The translations under genes were made by a program, and so were the position numbers. Shown here piece by piece: positions 57,463-64,000 of a stretch of DNA of 64,000 bases. The notes under the pieces are model-generated. The model saw nothing but the letters and a program-made list of their open reading frames with translations. It was not told where the DNA came from and searched no databases. The DNA lies in the NCBI RefSeq assembly GCF_963378075.1, contig NZ_OY726394.1:3968001-4032000 (forward strand). The letters are read 5' to 3'. Position 1 is the first letter of the stretch. Each line of letters starts with the position of its first letter. The DNA comes from Mycolicibacter sp. MU0083 (GTDB taxonomy: Bacteria; Actinomycetota; Actinomycetes; Mycobacteriales; Mycobacteriaceae).

Positions 57463-59328
57463 GTGCGTAGTGTCCTGAACACCCTGGCCCAGATGCTGCT
57501 GGCCGCCGCCATCGCCGTCGTCGTCGCCGCCGTCGCACTGGTGGCCATCGCCCGCGTGCAGTGGCCGGCATATCCGTCGTCGAACCAACTGCACGCGTTG
57601 ACCACCGTCGGGCAGGTCGGCTGCCTGGCCGGGCTGGCCGCCGCCGGGCTGGCCTGGCGACGGGGCCGACGCGCCCTGGCGTGGTTGGCGGCGATCACCT
57701 TCACCAGCGCGTTCAGCGTGGTGACACTGGCGATGCCGCTGGGCGCCACCAAGCTCTACCTGTTCGGGATCTCGGTGGACCAGCAGTTCCGCACCGAATA
57801 CCTGACCCGGCTGACCGACAGCCCCGCGCTGGCCGACATGACCTATCTGGGTCTGCCGCCGTACTACCCGCCGGGCTGGTTCTGGCTGGGCGGGCGCGCC
57901 GCGGCGTGGACCGGGATGCCGGCGTGGGAGATGTACAAGCCGTGGGCGATCACCTCGATGGCGGTGGCCGCCGCGATCGCCCTGGTGCTGTGGAACCGGA
58001 TGATCCGCTTCGAGTACGCGCTACTGGCCACGCTCGCCGGCGTCGCGGTAACGCTGGCCTACAGCTCACCGGAGCCCTACGCGGCGATGATCACCCTGCT
58101 GCTGCCGCCGGTGCTGATCCTGACCTGGTCGGGGCTGCGCGCACGCGGCCGCGGCTGGGGCGCGATCGCCGGCGCCGGGGTGTTTTTGGGCTTCGCCGCC
58201 ACCTTCTACACGCTGCTGGTGGCCTACAGCGCGTTCACCGTGGTGCTGATGGCGCTGCTGCTGGCCGCGTCACGGGCCTACCGCCGCGCCGGGCTGCGCA
58301 GCACCCTGGCCCCGCTGGCCCGCCTGGCGGTGATCGGGGTGATCGCCACCGCCATCGCCGCCATCACCTGGACGCCCTACCTGCTGGCCACCCGTCACCA
58401 CCCGGTCAGCGACACCGGCAGCGCGCTGCACTACCTGCCCGGCGACGGCGCCGAACTGTCCTTCCCGATGCTGCAGTTCACCCTGCTCGGCGCGCTGTGT
58501 CTGCTGGGCACGCTGTGGCTGGTGGTCAAGGCGCGCTCCTCGACGCGGGCGGGCGCGCTGGCCGTCGGCGTGATCGGCATCTACCTGTGGTCGCTGCTGT
58601 CGATGCTGTCCACGCTGGCCCGCACCACACTGCTGAGCTTCCGGCTGCAGCCGACGCTGACGGTGCTGCTGGCCACCGCCGGAGTGTTCGGCTTCGTCGA
58701 GGGTGCGCGGGCGCTCGGGCAGGCCGCCCAGGGCTGGCACCGACTAGTGCATCCGGCGGCGACGGCGGTGGGGCTGGCCGGGGCGCTGGCCTTCACCCAG
58801 GACATCCCCGAGGTGCTGCGGCCCGACATCACGGTGGCCTACACCGACACCGACGGCCACGGCGAACGCGGCGACCGCCGCCCGCCCGGCCCGGCCAAGT
58901 ACTACGAGGCCGTCGACGCCGCCATCGCGAAAGCCACCGGCAAGCCCCGCAACCAGACCGTGGTGCTCACCGCCGACTACAGCTTCCTGTCCTACTACCC
59001 CTACTGGGGCTTCCAGGGGCTGACAAGCCATTACGCCAACCCGCTGGCGCAGTTCTCCGCACGCGCCGCCGCCATCGAGTCCTGGTCGAAGCTGGAGACG
59101 CCCGCACAGTTCACCCGGGCACTCGACCAGCTGGCCTGGCCGGCGCCGACGGTGTTTTTGATGCGACCCGGCGCCGGTGACACCTACACGTTGCGGCTCG
59201 CCAAAGACGTCTACCCCAACCATCCCAACGTGCGGCGCTACACCGTGGAACTCGATGCGGCGCTGTTCGCCGGGCCGGGATTCCGCGTCGAGAAGATCGG
59301 GCCGTTCGTGCTGGCCGTCCGCACCTGA
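57463..59328 (+). CDS. aftA: Arabinofuranosyltransferase AftA (Rv3792 homologue)
   Basis: AftA transfers the first arabinofuranose from decaprenylphosphoryl-arabinose onto the galactan chain, acting on the outer face of the membrane. The 621-residue protein is a GT-C type: about a dozen hydrophobic segments in the first 430 residues, then a soluble C-terminal domain containing QTVVLTADYSFLSYYPYWGF. GTG at 57463 is chosen because GGAGG ends 5 bp upstream; a TTG 18 bp earlier is possible. M. tuberculosis AftA has 643 residues. The 152 bp before it contain the palindrome at 57372-57414. Confidence 0.94.
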   Translation: MRSVLNTLAQMLLAAAIAVVVAAVALVAIARVQWPAYPSSNQLHALTTVGQVGCLAGLAAAGLAWRRGRRALAWLAAITFTSAFSVVTLAMPLGATKLYLFGISVDQQFRTEYLTRLTDSPALADMTYLGLPPYYPPGWFWLGGRAAAWTGMPAWEMYKPWAITSMAVAAAIALVLWNRMIRFEYALLATLAGVAVTLAYSSPEPYAAMITLLLPPVLILTWSGLRARGRGWGAIAGAGVFLGFAATFYTLLVAYSAFTVVLMALLLAASRAYRRAGLRSTLAPLARLAVIGVIATAIAAITWTPYLLATRHHPVSDTGSALHYLPGDGAELSFPMLQFTLLGALCLLGTLWLVVKARSSTRAGALAVGVIGIYLWSLLSMLSTLARTTLLSFRLQPTLTVLLATAGVFGFVEGARALGQAAQGWHRLVHPAATAVGLAGALAFTQDIPEVLRPDITVAYTDTDGHGERGDRRPPGPAKYYEAVDAAIAKATGKPRNQTVVLTADYSFLSYYPYWGFQGLTSHYANPLAQFSARAAAIESWSKLETPAQFTRALDQLAWPAPTVFLMRPGAGDTYTLRLAKDVYPNHPNVRRYTVELDAALFAGPGFRVEKIGPFVLAVRT

Positions 59329-59350
59329 CAGGTCGCCACGGGCTCCCCGA

Positions 59351-59356
59351 TAGCAT
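59351..59356 (+). promoter_or_regulatory. -10 element setting a leaderless embC start
   Basis: TAGCAT fits TANNNT and ends 7 bp before the GTG at 59364, with no ribosome site between. It supports that GTG as start and suggests embC can be transcribed separately from aftA. Confidence 0.45.
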
Positions 59357-59363
59357 CTGGTCC

Positions 59364-62300
59364 GTGACCGATACGCGCGCCGATTACCGTATCGCTCGGG
59401 CCGTCGCCGTCATCGCCGGCGTACTGGGCACCCTCCTGGCGATCCTCACCCCGTTACTGCCGGTCAAACAGACCACCGCAGAACTCAACTGGCCGCAGAA
59501 CGGCCAGCTGTCCAGCGTGCAGGCTCCGCTGATCAGCTACGTCGCCACCGACTTGGACATCAGCGTGCCGTGCCAGGCCGCCGCCGGGCTGACCCCGGCC
59601 AAGTCGGTGCTGCTGTCCACGGTGCCCAAGCAGGCGCCCAAGGCCGTCGACCGCGGGCTGCTGATCGAGCGCGTCAACGACGACCTGGTGCTGGTGGTGC
59701 GCAACGTCCCGGTGGTGGTGGCACCGCTGGCCCAGGTGTTGAGCCCGGCGTGCCAGAAGCTGACCTTCACCGCGCACGCCGACCGGGTGACCGCCGAGTT
59801 CGTCGGCCTCAAGTACGGGCCCACCGCCGAGAAGCCCGGTTCGCCGCTGACCGGGACCCGCAGCGGCTATGACTTCCGGCCGCAGATCGTCGGCGTCTAC
59901 ACCGACCTGGCCGGCCCGGCGCCGGACGGCCTGGAATTCCACGCCACCGTCGATTCCCGGTTCTCCTCGGCGCCGACGCCGCTGAAGCTGGCCGCGATGA
60001 TCCTCGGGGTCGCGATGACGCTGATCGCGTTGATCGCCCTGCACGTGTTGGACACCGCCGACCACACCCGGCACCGGCGGTTCCTGCCGGCCCGCTGGTG
60101 GTCGGCGACGCCGTTGGACGCCCTGGTGGCCGCGGTGTTGGTGTGGTGGCATTTCGTGGGCGCCAACACCAGCGACGACGGCTACATCCTGACCATGGCG
60201 CGCATCTCCGAAGACGCCGGCTACATGGCCAACTTCTATCGCTGGTTCGGCACGCCCGAGGCGCCGTTCGGCTGGTACTACGACCTGCTGTCGGTGTGGT
60301 CGCACGTCTCGACCACCAGCATCTGGATGCGACTGCCCACCCTGGGCATGGCGCTGGCCTGCTGGTGGCTGATCAGCCGCGAGGTGATCCCGCGCCTGGG
60401 TCATGCGGTCAAACACAGTCGGCCGGCGGCCTGGACCGCGGCGGGCATGTTCCTGGCGTTCTGGCTGCCGCTGAACAACGGTCTGCGGCCGGAGCCCATC
60501 ATCGCGCTGGGCATCCTGGCGACCTGGTGCTCGGTGGAGCGCGCGGTGGCCACCAGCCGGCTGCTGCCGTTGGCGATCGCCTGCATCATCGGCGCGATGA
60601 CGCTGTTCTCCGGGCCGACCGGGATCGCGTCCATCGGCGCGCTGCTGGTGGCGATCGGGCCGCTGCGCACGATCCTGCACCGGCGGTCCAAGCAGTTCGG
60701 GCTGGCGCCGCTGCTGGCGCCGATCGCCGCGGCGGTGTCGATCACCGCGATCGTGATCTTCCGCGATCAGACCCTGGCCGGCGAGATCGAGGCCTCCACG
60801 CTGAAGTCGGCGGTCGGGCCCAGCCTGGCCTGGTTCGAGGAGCACGTCCGCTACGAGCGGCTGTTCCTGGCCACGCCCGACGGTTCGGTGGCGCGCCGCT
60901 TCCCGGTGCTGGCGCTGGGGGTGGCGCTGGCGGTGAGCGTGGCGATGGCGCTGCGCAAGGGCCGGATTCCCGGCACCGCGGCCGGCCCGAGCCGACGCAT
61001 CATCGGGATCACCATCATCTCGTTCATCGCGATGATGTTCACGCCGACGAAGTGGACGCACCACTTCGGGGTGTTCGCCGGGCTGGCCGGGTCGCTGGGC
61101 GCGCTGGCCGCGGTGGCGGTGACGTCGGCAGCCATGCATTCGCGGCGCAACCGGACGATGTTCACCGCGGTGGTGCTGTTCATCACCGCGCTGTCGTTCG
61201 CCAGCGTCAACGGCTGGTGGTACGTCTCCAACTTCGGGGTGCCGTGGTCCAACGCGTTCCCCAAGTGGCATCTGGCGTTCGCCACCATCGGGGTGGGGCT
61301 GACGGTGTGCGCGCTGCTGGTGGCGGCCTGGTTCCACTTCGTCGACGGCGCCGAACGGCCGCCGCGCCGGCCCGGGCTGTCCGGGTATCCGCTGGCGATC
61401 GCCTCCTGGGTGCTGATCCTGTTCGAGGTGGTGTCGCTGACGGCGTCGATGATCGGGCAGTACCCGGCGTGGACGGTGGGACGGTCCAACCTGGCCGCGA
61501 TCCCGGTGCTGGGCAGCGGCCGGACCTGCGGGCTGGCCGACGACGTGCTGGTGGAGCAGGACCCCAACGCCGGGATGCTCGCGCCGGTCACGGCGCCCGT
61601 CGACGAGGCCCTGGGGGCGACGTTCTCGGTCGGCTTCACGCCGAACGGGATTCCCGCCGACGTCTCCGCCGACCAGGTGATCGGCCCGCCCGGGTTGGGC
61701 CGGCTGGCCGACGACGACGCGGAGGTCTCCGGCGGCGAGGCCGGGACCGAGGGCGGCACCACGGCCCGCGAGGGCATCAACGGCTCCCGAGCGCGGCTGC
61801 CCTACAAGCTGGATCCGGCCCGGGTGCCGGTGCTGGGCAGCTGGCGGGCGGGCATTCAGGTGCCGGCGCAGCTGCGCTCGGCGTGGTACCGGCTGCCGGC
61901 CGACCGGGCCAACGCCGGGCCGCTGCTGGTGGTGGCCGCCGCGGGCCGTTTCGACCGCGGCGAGGTGACCGCGCAGTGGGCCACCGACGAGGGGGCCGCC
62001 AAGGACAAGCCCGGCGGCACCGTGGACTTCGGCGACATCGGGGCGGTGCCGGCGTGGCGCAACCTGCGGACGCCGCTGTCGGCGATTCCGGCCGAGGCCA
62101 CCCAGATCCGCCTGGTGGTCCGCGACGACGACCTGGCGCCCCAGCACTGGATCGCGGTGACCCCGCCGCGGGTGCCGCAGCTGCAGACGCTGCAGGAGAC
62201 GGTGGGCTCGTCGGATCCGGTGCTGCTGGACTGGTTGGTGGGGTTGGCGTTCCCGTGCCAGCGGCCGTTCGGGCACCGCAACGGGGTGACCGAGGTGCCC

Positions 62301-62561
62301 AGGTGGCGGATCCTGCCGGACCGCTTCGGCGCGGAGGCGAACTCGCCGGTGATGGACAACAACGGTGGTGGCCCGCTGGGGATCACCGAGTTGTTGGTGC
62401 GGGCGACGACGGTGCCCAGTTATCTGAACCACGACTGGTTCCGGGACTGGGGCGCGCTGCAGCAGTTGACGCCGTACTACCCGGCGGCGACGGTCGCGGA
62501 GCTGGAGTTGGGGACCGCGGTGCGGTCCGGGTTGTGGAGCCCGGCGCCGCTGCGGCACTGA
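59364..62561 (+). CDS. embC: Arabinosyltransferase EmbC (Rv3793 homologue)
   Basis: EmbC extends the arabinan of lipoarabinomannan and is a target of ethambutol. The 1065-residue protein has a first membrane segment (residues about 10-32), a periplasmic domain (33-200), a polytopic core, and a C-terminal carbohydrate-binding domain from about residue 705. The GT-C catalytic pair is Asp271-Asp272 in GANTSDDGYILTMAR. Other landmarks are TPEAPFGWYYDLL and GPTGIASIGALLVAIGPL. Sequence character in TELNW-type N-terminus (TTAELNWPQNGQL) and the position next to aftA mark it as EmbC and not EmbA or EmbB. It is slightly shorter than the M. tuberculosis protein (1094). Confidence 0.96.
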   Translation: MTDTRADYRIARAVAVIAGVLGTLLAILTPLLPVKQTTAELNWPQNGQLSSVQAPLISYVATDLDISVPCQAAAGLTPAKSVLLSTVPKQAPKAVDRGLLIERVNDDLVLVVRNVPVVVAPLAQVLSPACQKLTFTAHADRVTAEFVGLKYGPTAEKPGSPLTGTRSGYDFRPQIVGVYTDLAGPAPDGLEFHATVDSRFSSAPTPLKLAAMILGVAMTLIALIALHVLDTADHTRHRRFLPARWWSATPLDALVAAVLVWWHFVGANTSDDGYILTMARISEDAGYMANFYRWFGTPEAPFGWYYDLLSVWSHVSTTSIWMRLPTLGMALACWWLISREVIPRLGHAVKHSRPAAWTAAGMFLAFWLPLNNGLRPEPIIALGILATWCSVERAVATSRLLPLAIACIIGAMTLFSGPTGIASIGALLVAIGPLRTILHRRSKQFGLAPLLAPIAAAVSITAIVIFRDQTLAGEIEASTLKSAVGPSLAWFEEHVRYERLFLATPDGSVARRFPVLALGVALAVSVAMALRKGRIPGTAAGPSRRIIGITIISFIAMMFTPTKWTHHFGVFAGLAGSLGALAAVAVTSAAMHSRRNRTMFTAVVLFITALSFASVNGWWYVSNFGVPWSNAFPKWHLAFATIGVGLTVCALLVAAWFHFVDGAERPPRRPGLSGYPLAIASWVLILFEVVSLTASMIGQYPAWTVGRSNLAAIPVLGSGRTCGLADDVLVEQDPNAGMLAPVTAPVDEALGATFSVGFTPNGIPADVSADQVIGPPGLGRLADDDAEVSGGEAGTEGGTTAREGINGSRARLPYKLDPARVPVLGSWRAGIQVPAQLRSAWYRLPADRANAGPLLVVAAAGRFDRGEVTAQWATDEGAAKDKPGGTVDFGDIGAVPAWRNLRTPLSAIPAEATQIRLVVRDDDLAPQHWIAVTPPRVPQLQTLQETVGSSDPVLLDWLVGLAFPCQRPFGHRNGVTEVPRWRILPDRFGAEANSPVMDNNGGGPLGITELLVRATTVPSYLNHDWFRDWGALQQLTPYYPAATVAELELGTAVRSGLWSPAPLRH

Positions 62562-62570
62562 GCCGGCGCC

Positions 62571-62916
62571 CGGCGTCGTCCCGCGCGTCCCGCCCGGCTC
62601 GCGGTTCCCACCTGCCCCTCGCGCCCCCGGTCTGGACCATGTGGCGTTGTGCCCGCCTCTGAGCGACAACGCGTTACCTCGGGTACCACCCGGCGTCGTC
62701 TCGGGCACCCCACCGGACTCGCGGTTCCCACCTGCCCCTCGCGCCCCCGGTCTGGACCATGTGGCGTTGTGCCCGCCTCTGAGCGACAACGCGTTACCTC
62801 GGGTACCACCCGGCGTCGTCTCGGGCACCCCACCGGACTCGCGGTTCCCACCTGCCCCTCGCGCCCCCGGTCTGGACCATGTGGCGTTGTGCCCGCCTCT
62901 GAGCGACAACGCGTTA
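62571..62916 (+). repeat. 120-bp tandem repeat array after embC
   Basis: Nearly three units of 120 bp start at 62571, 62691 and 62811. Units 2 and 3 are identical until 62916; the first 40 bp of unit 1 have diverged. Each unit contains GTCTGGACCAT and then the core TGCCCGCCTCTGAGCGACA (62650, 62770, 62890). The array fills the gap between embC and the small gene at 62958. Several frames are open across it, but a protein is not supported. Confidence 0.9.
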
Positions 62917-62957
62917 TCGCGGGCGACCATGTCGGACCCCGGTGCCAGCGTGGGTGC

Positions 62958-63278
62958 ATGACGAACGCGATAACACTGCGCGGCATCGAACTGCGCTACG
63001 TCCTCACCCTTTTCCTGCACCACCGCGACTGCCCGGCCAGCATCGGCGAGATGGCCGACGAACTGCAGTCGCGCGGCTTCACGGTTCGCGGGCGGCCGTC
63101 CAAGGCGATCTCGGACGCGCTGCGCTGGGAATGCAACATCGGCCGGGTGTACCGCCGCGGGCGGGGCCGCTACGGGCCGGCGTACATGCCGCGCAGTACC
63201 GAGCATCGGATGCATCAGCGCGTGATGGCGTTGCGCGCCCGCGCCGCCGAACTCAACGTCCCGAGCGCGCCGCCGTAG
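62958..63278 (+). CDS. Small winged-helix-like protein of unknown function inserted between embC and embA
   Basis: The 106-residue basic protein reads GIELRYVLTLFLHHRDCPAS then IGEMADELQSRGFTVRGRPS, a helix-turn-helix-like pattern, followed by ISDALRWECNIGRVYRRGRG and RYGPAYMPRSTEHRMHQRV. The alternation of helices with an Arg/Gly-rich beta turn suggests a winged helix that binds DNA; this is inferred from pattern only. I believe similar small proteins occur in other mycobacteria but cannot name the family. ATG 62958 has no strong ribosome site. It is flanked by direct copies of the interspersed repeat upstream and an inverted copy downstream. In M. tuberculosis embC and embA are separated by under 100 bp. 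Confidence 0.65.
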   Translation: MTNAITLRGIELRYVLTLFLHHRDCPASIGEMADELQSRGFTVRGRPSKAISDALRWECNIGRVYRRGRGRYGPAYMPRSTEHRMHQRVMALRARAAELNVPSAPP

Positions 63279-63315
63279 CCGCCCCACCCCTCCCGCGGCC
63301 TGACATAACGTCCAG

Positions 63316-63356
63316 CTGTCGCTCAGAGGCGGGCACAACTCCCTATGGTCCAGACC
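63316..63356 (-). repeat. Inverted copy of the interspersed repeat before embA
   Basis: Read on the - strand this is GTCTGGACCAT, 7 variable bases, then GTTGTGCCCGCCTCTGAGCG and ACA. It matches 62630-62670 of the tandem array in opposite orientation, so the small gene at 62958 sits between inverted copies. Confidence 0.85.
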
Positions 63357-63467
63357 CGGGACGCACGGGACATCCGGGGCCGATGAGACGGGTGGGGGCA
63401 ACGGGGCCCCGCGGAACCGGTTCGGCCCCGGCCGGGACGGGTTCCCCGTACCGGTAGTCCGGTCGCA

Positions 63468-63473
63468 TAACAT
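63468..63473 (+). promoter_or_regulatory. -10 element setting a leaderless embA start
   Basis: TAACAT fits TANNNT and ends 8 bp before the GTG at 63482. No ribosome-binding site is present. It implies that embA has its own promoter here, downstream of the inserted gene. Confidence 0.45.
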
Positions 63474-63481
63474 CGAGGCTC

Positions 63482-64000
63482 GTGTCCTCCACCCAAGAAC
63501 GGCCCCAGGACCAGCCCCAGCAGCGTTATCGGATCGCCCGGCTGATCGCGGTGATAGCCGGGATCGCCGGCGTCCTGCTCTGCGGCGTCACCCCGCTGCT
63601 CCCGGTCGAACAGACCACCGCGACCATCGCCTGGCCGCAGGGACTCGACGCCGACGGCCACATCACCGACGTCACCGCCCCGCTGGTCTCCGGTGCACCC
63701 CGCAGCCTGGACATCACCGTCCCCTGCGCGGCCATCGCCACCCTGCCCGACAAGGGCGGCCTGGTGCTGTCCACCGTGCCCGCGGGCGGCGTCGACGCCA
63801 CCGCGCACGGCCTGTTCGTGCTGGCCAACAAGACCACCGTCACCGCCGCCTACCGCGACCACGTCGCCGCGGCGATCCCCCGCAGCAAGCTCGGCGACTG
63901 CACCGAACTGCACCTGTGGGCCGACGCCGGCGGTGTCGGCGCGGACTTCGTCGGCATCGCCGACGCCAACGGCACCCTGCCGACCGAGAACAAACCGCAG
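63482..64000 (+). CDS. embA: Arabinosyltransferase EmbA, N-terminal part (Rv3794 homologue)
   Basis: The first 173 codons are present and the frame is open to the edge of the window. The N-terminus has RYRIARLIAVIAGIAGVLLC, the first membrane segment, then PLLPVEQTTATIAWPQG and the periplasmic-domain landmarks APLVSGAPRSLDITVPC, GGLVLSTVPAGGVDAT and LHLWADAGGVGADFVGI. These are characteristic of EmbA, which works with EmbB to build the branched hexa-arabinofuranosyl ends of arabinogalactan. The GTG at 63482 is supported by the -10 element 8 bp upstream. Confidence 0.95.
   Translation, partial: MSSTQERPQDQPQQRYRIARLIAVIAGIAGVLLCGVTPLLPVEQTTATIAWPQGLDADGHITDVTAPLVSGAPRSLDITVPCAAIATLPDKGGLVLSTVPAGGVDATAHGLFVLANKTTVTAAYRDHVAAAIPRSKLGDCTELHLWADAGGVGADFVGIADANGTLPTENKPQ

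Noticed and set aside
62641..62961. A 106-residue frame with repeated CPPLSDN peptide in the 120-bp array
   Set aside because: It exists because the 120-bp unit is a multiple of three and GC-rich; other frames and the opposite strand are equally open, and there is no start context.
59454..63473. A 1339-residue antisense frame over embC
   Set aside because: It overlaps clearly recognisable embC on the other strand and is composed of Arg/Pro/His-rich shadow sequence.

Overview
The window is high-GC mycobacterial chromosome. Both flanks carry the conserved galactan and arabinan part of the cell-wall biosynthesis locus, in the order known from Mycobacterium tuberculosis (Rv3779 to Rv3794). I assigned families by reading the protein sequences; no database search was run. 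The species is unknown, but long PGRS-type glycine-rich proteins point to a non-tuberculous mycobacterium or close relative.

Left flank (1-4978, + strand): the end of an Rv3779-like membrane protein, bpa (proteasome activator), wzt-type ATPase, glfT1 galactofuranosyltransferase and wzm-type permease form a tightly overlapping operon that primes and exports galactan. It ends at a hairpin. A gtrA-family gene (Rv3789-like) follows. Homologues of Rv3784-Rv3788 are not present between wzm and gtrA. Next come an intact, apparently leaderless vapBC toxin-antitoxin pair (5044-5663) and a degraded, convergent second vapBC (5678-6140).

Central island (6144-54003, - strand): six genes, here called PGRS-1 to PGRS-6 from left to right, encode very large Gly/Ala/Asn/Asp-rich proteins of about 960 to 5626 residues. 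They have no PE domain. Each starts with a basic segment, a hydrophobic segment and an AxA-D cleavage site, then a short conserved head, then a PGRS region, then a conserved polyglycine hinge, then a C-terminal region of Val/Ile-alternating repeats that reads like a beta-helix. Most genes have their own sigma-A-like promoter and GC-rich hairpin terminator, so they look like independent transcription units. PGRS-3 is frameshifted. The island separates gtrA from dprE1, which are neighbours in M. tuberculosis.

Right flank (54513-64000): a small membrane protein gene on the - strand, then dprE1, dprE2, aftA, embC, and the start of embA. These make decaprenyl-phosphoryl-arabinose and polymerise arabinan. 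A short interspersed sequence (core TGCCCGCCTCTGAGCGACA) occurs six times here: as a perfect palindrome before aftA, as a 120-bp tandem array after embC, and inverted before embA. The last two flank a small unrecognised gene inserted between embC and embA.

The candidate undescribed system is the signal-peptide-bearing PGRS/beta-helix protein family and its placement inside the arabinogalactan locus. Its function cannot be read from sequence; a cell-surface role is an inference.
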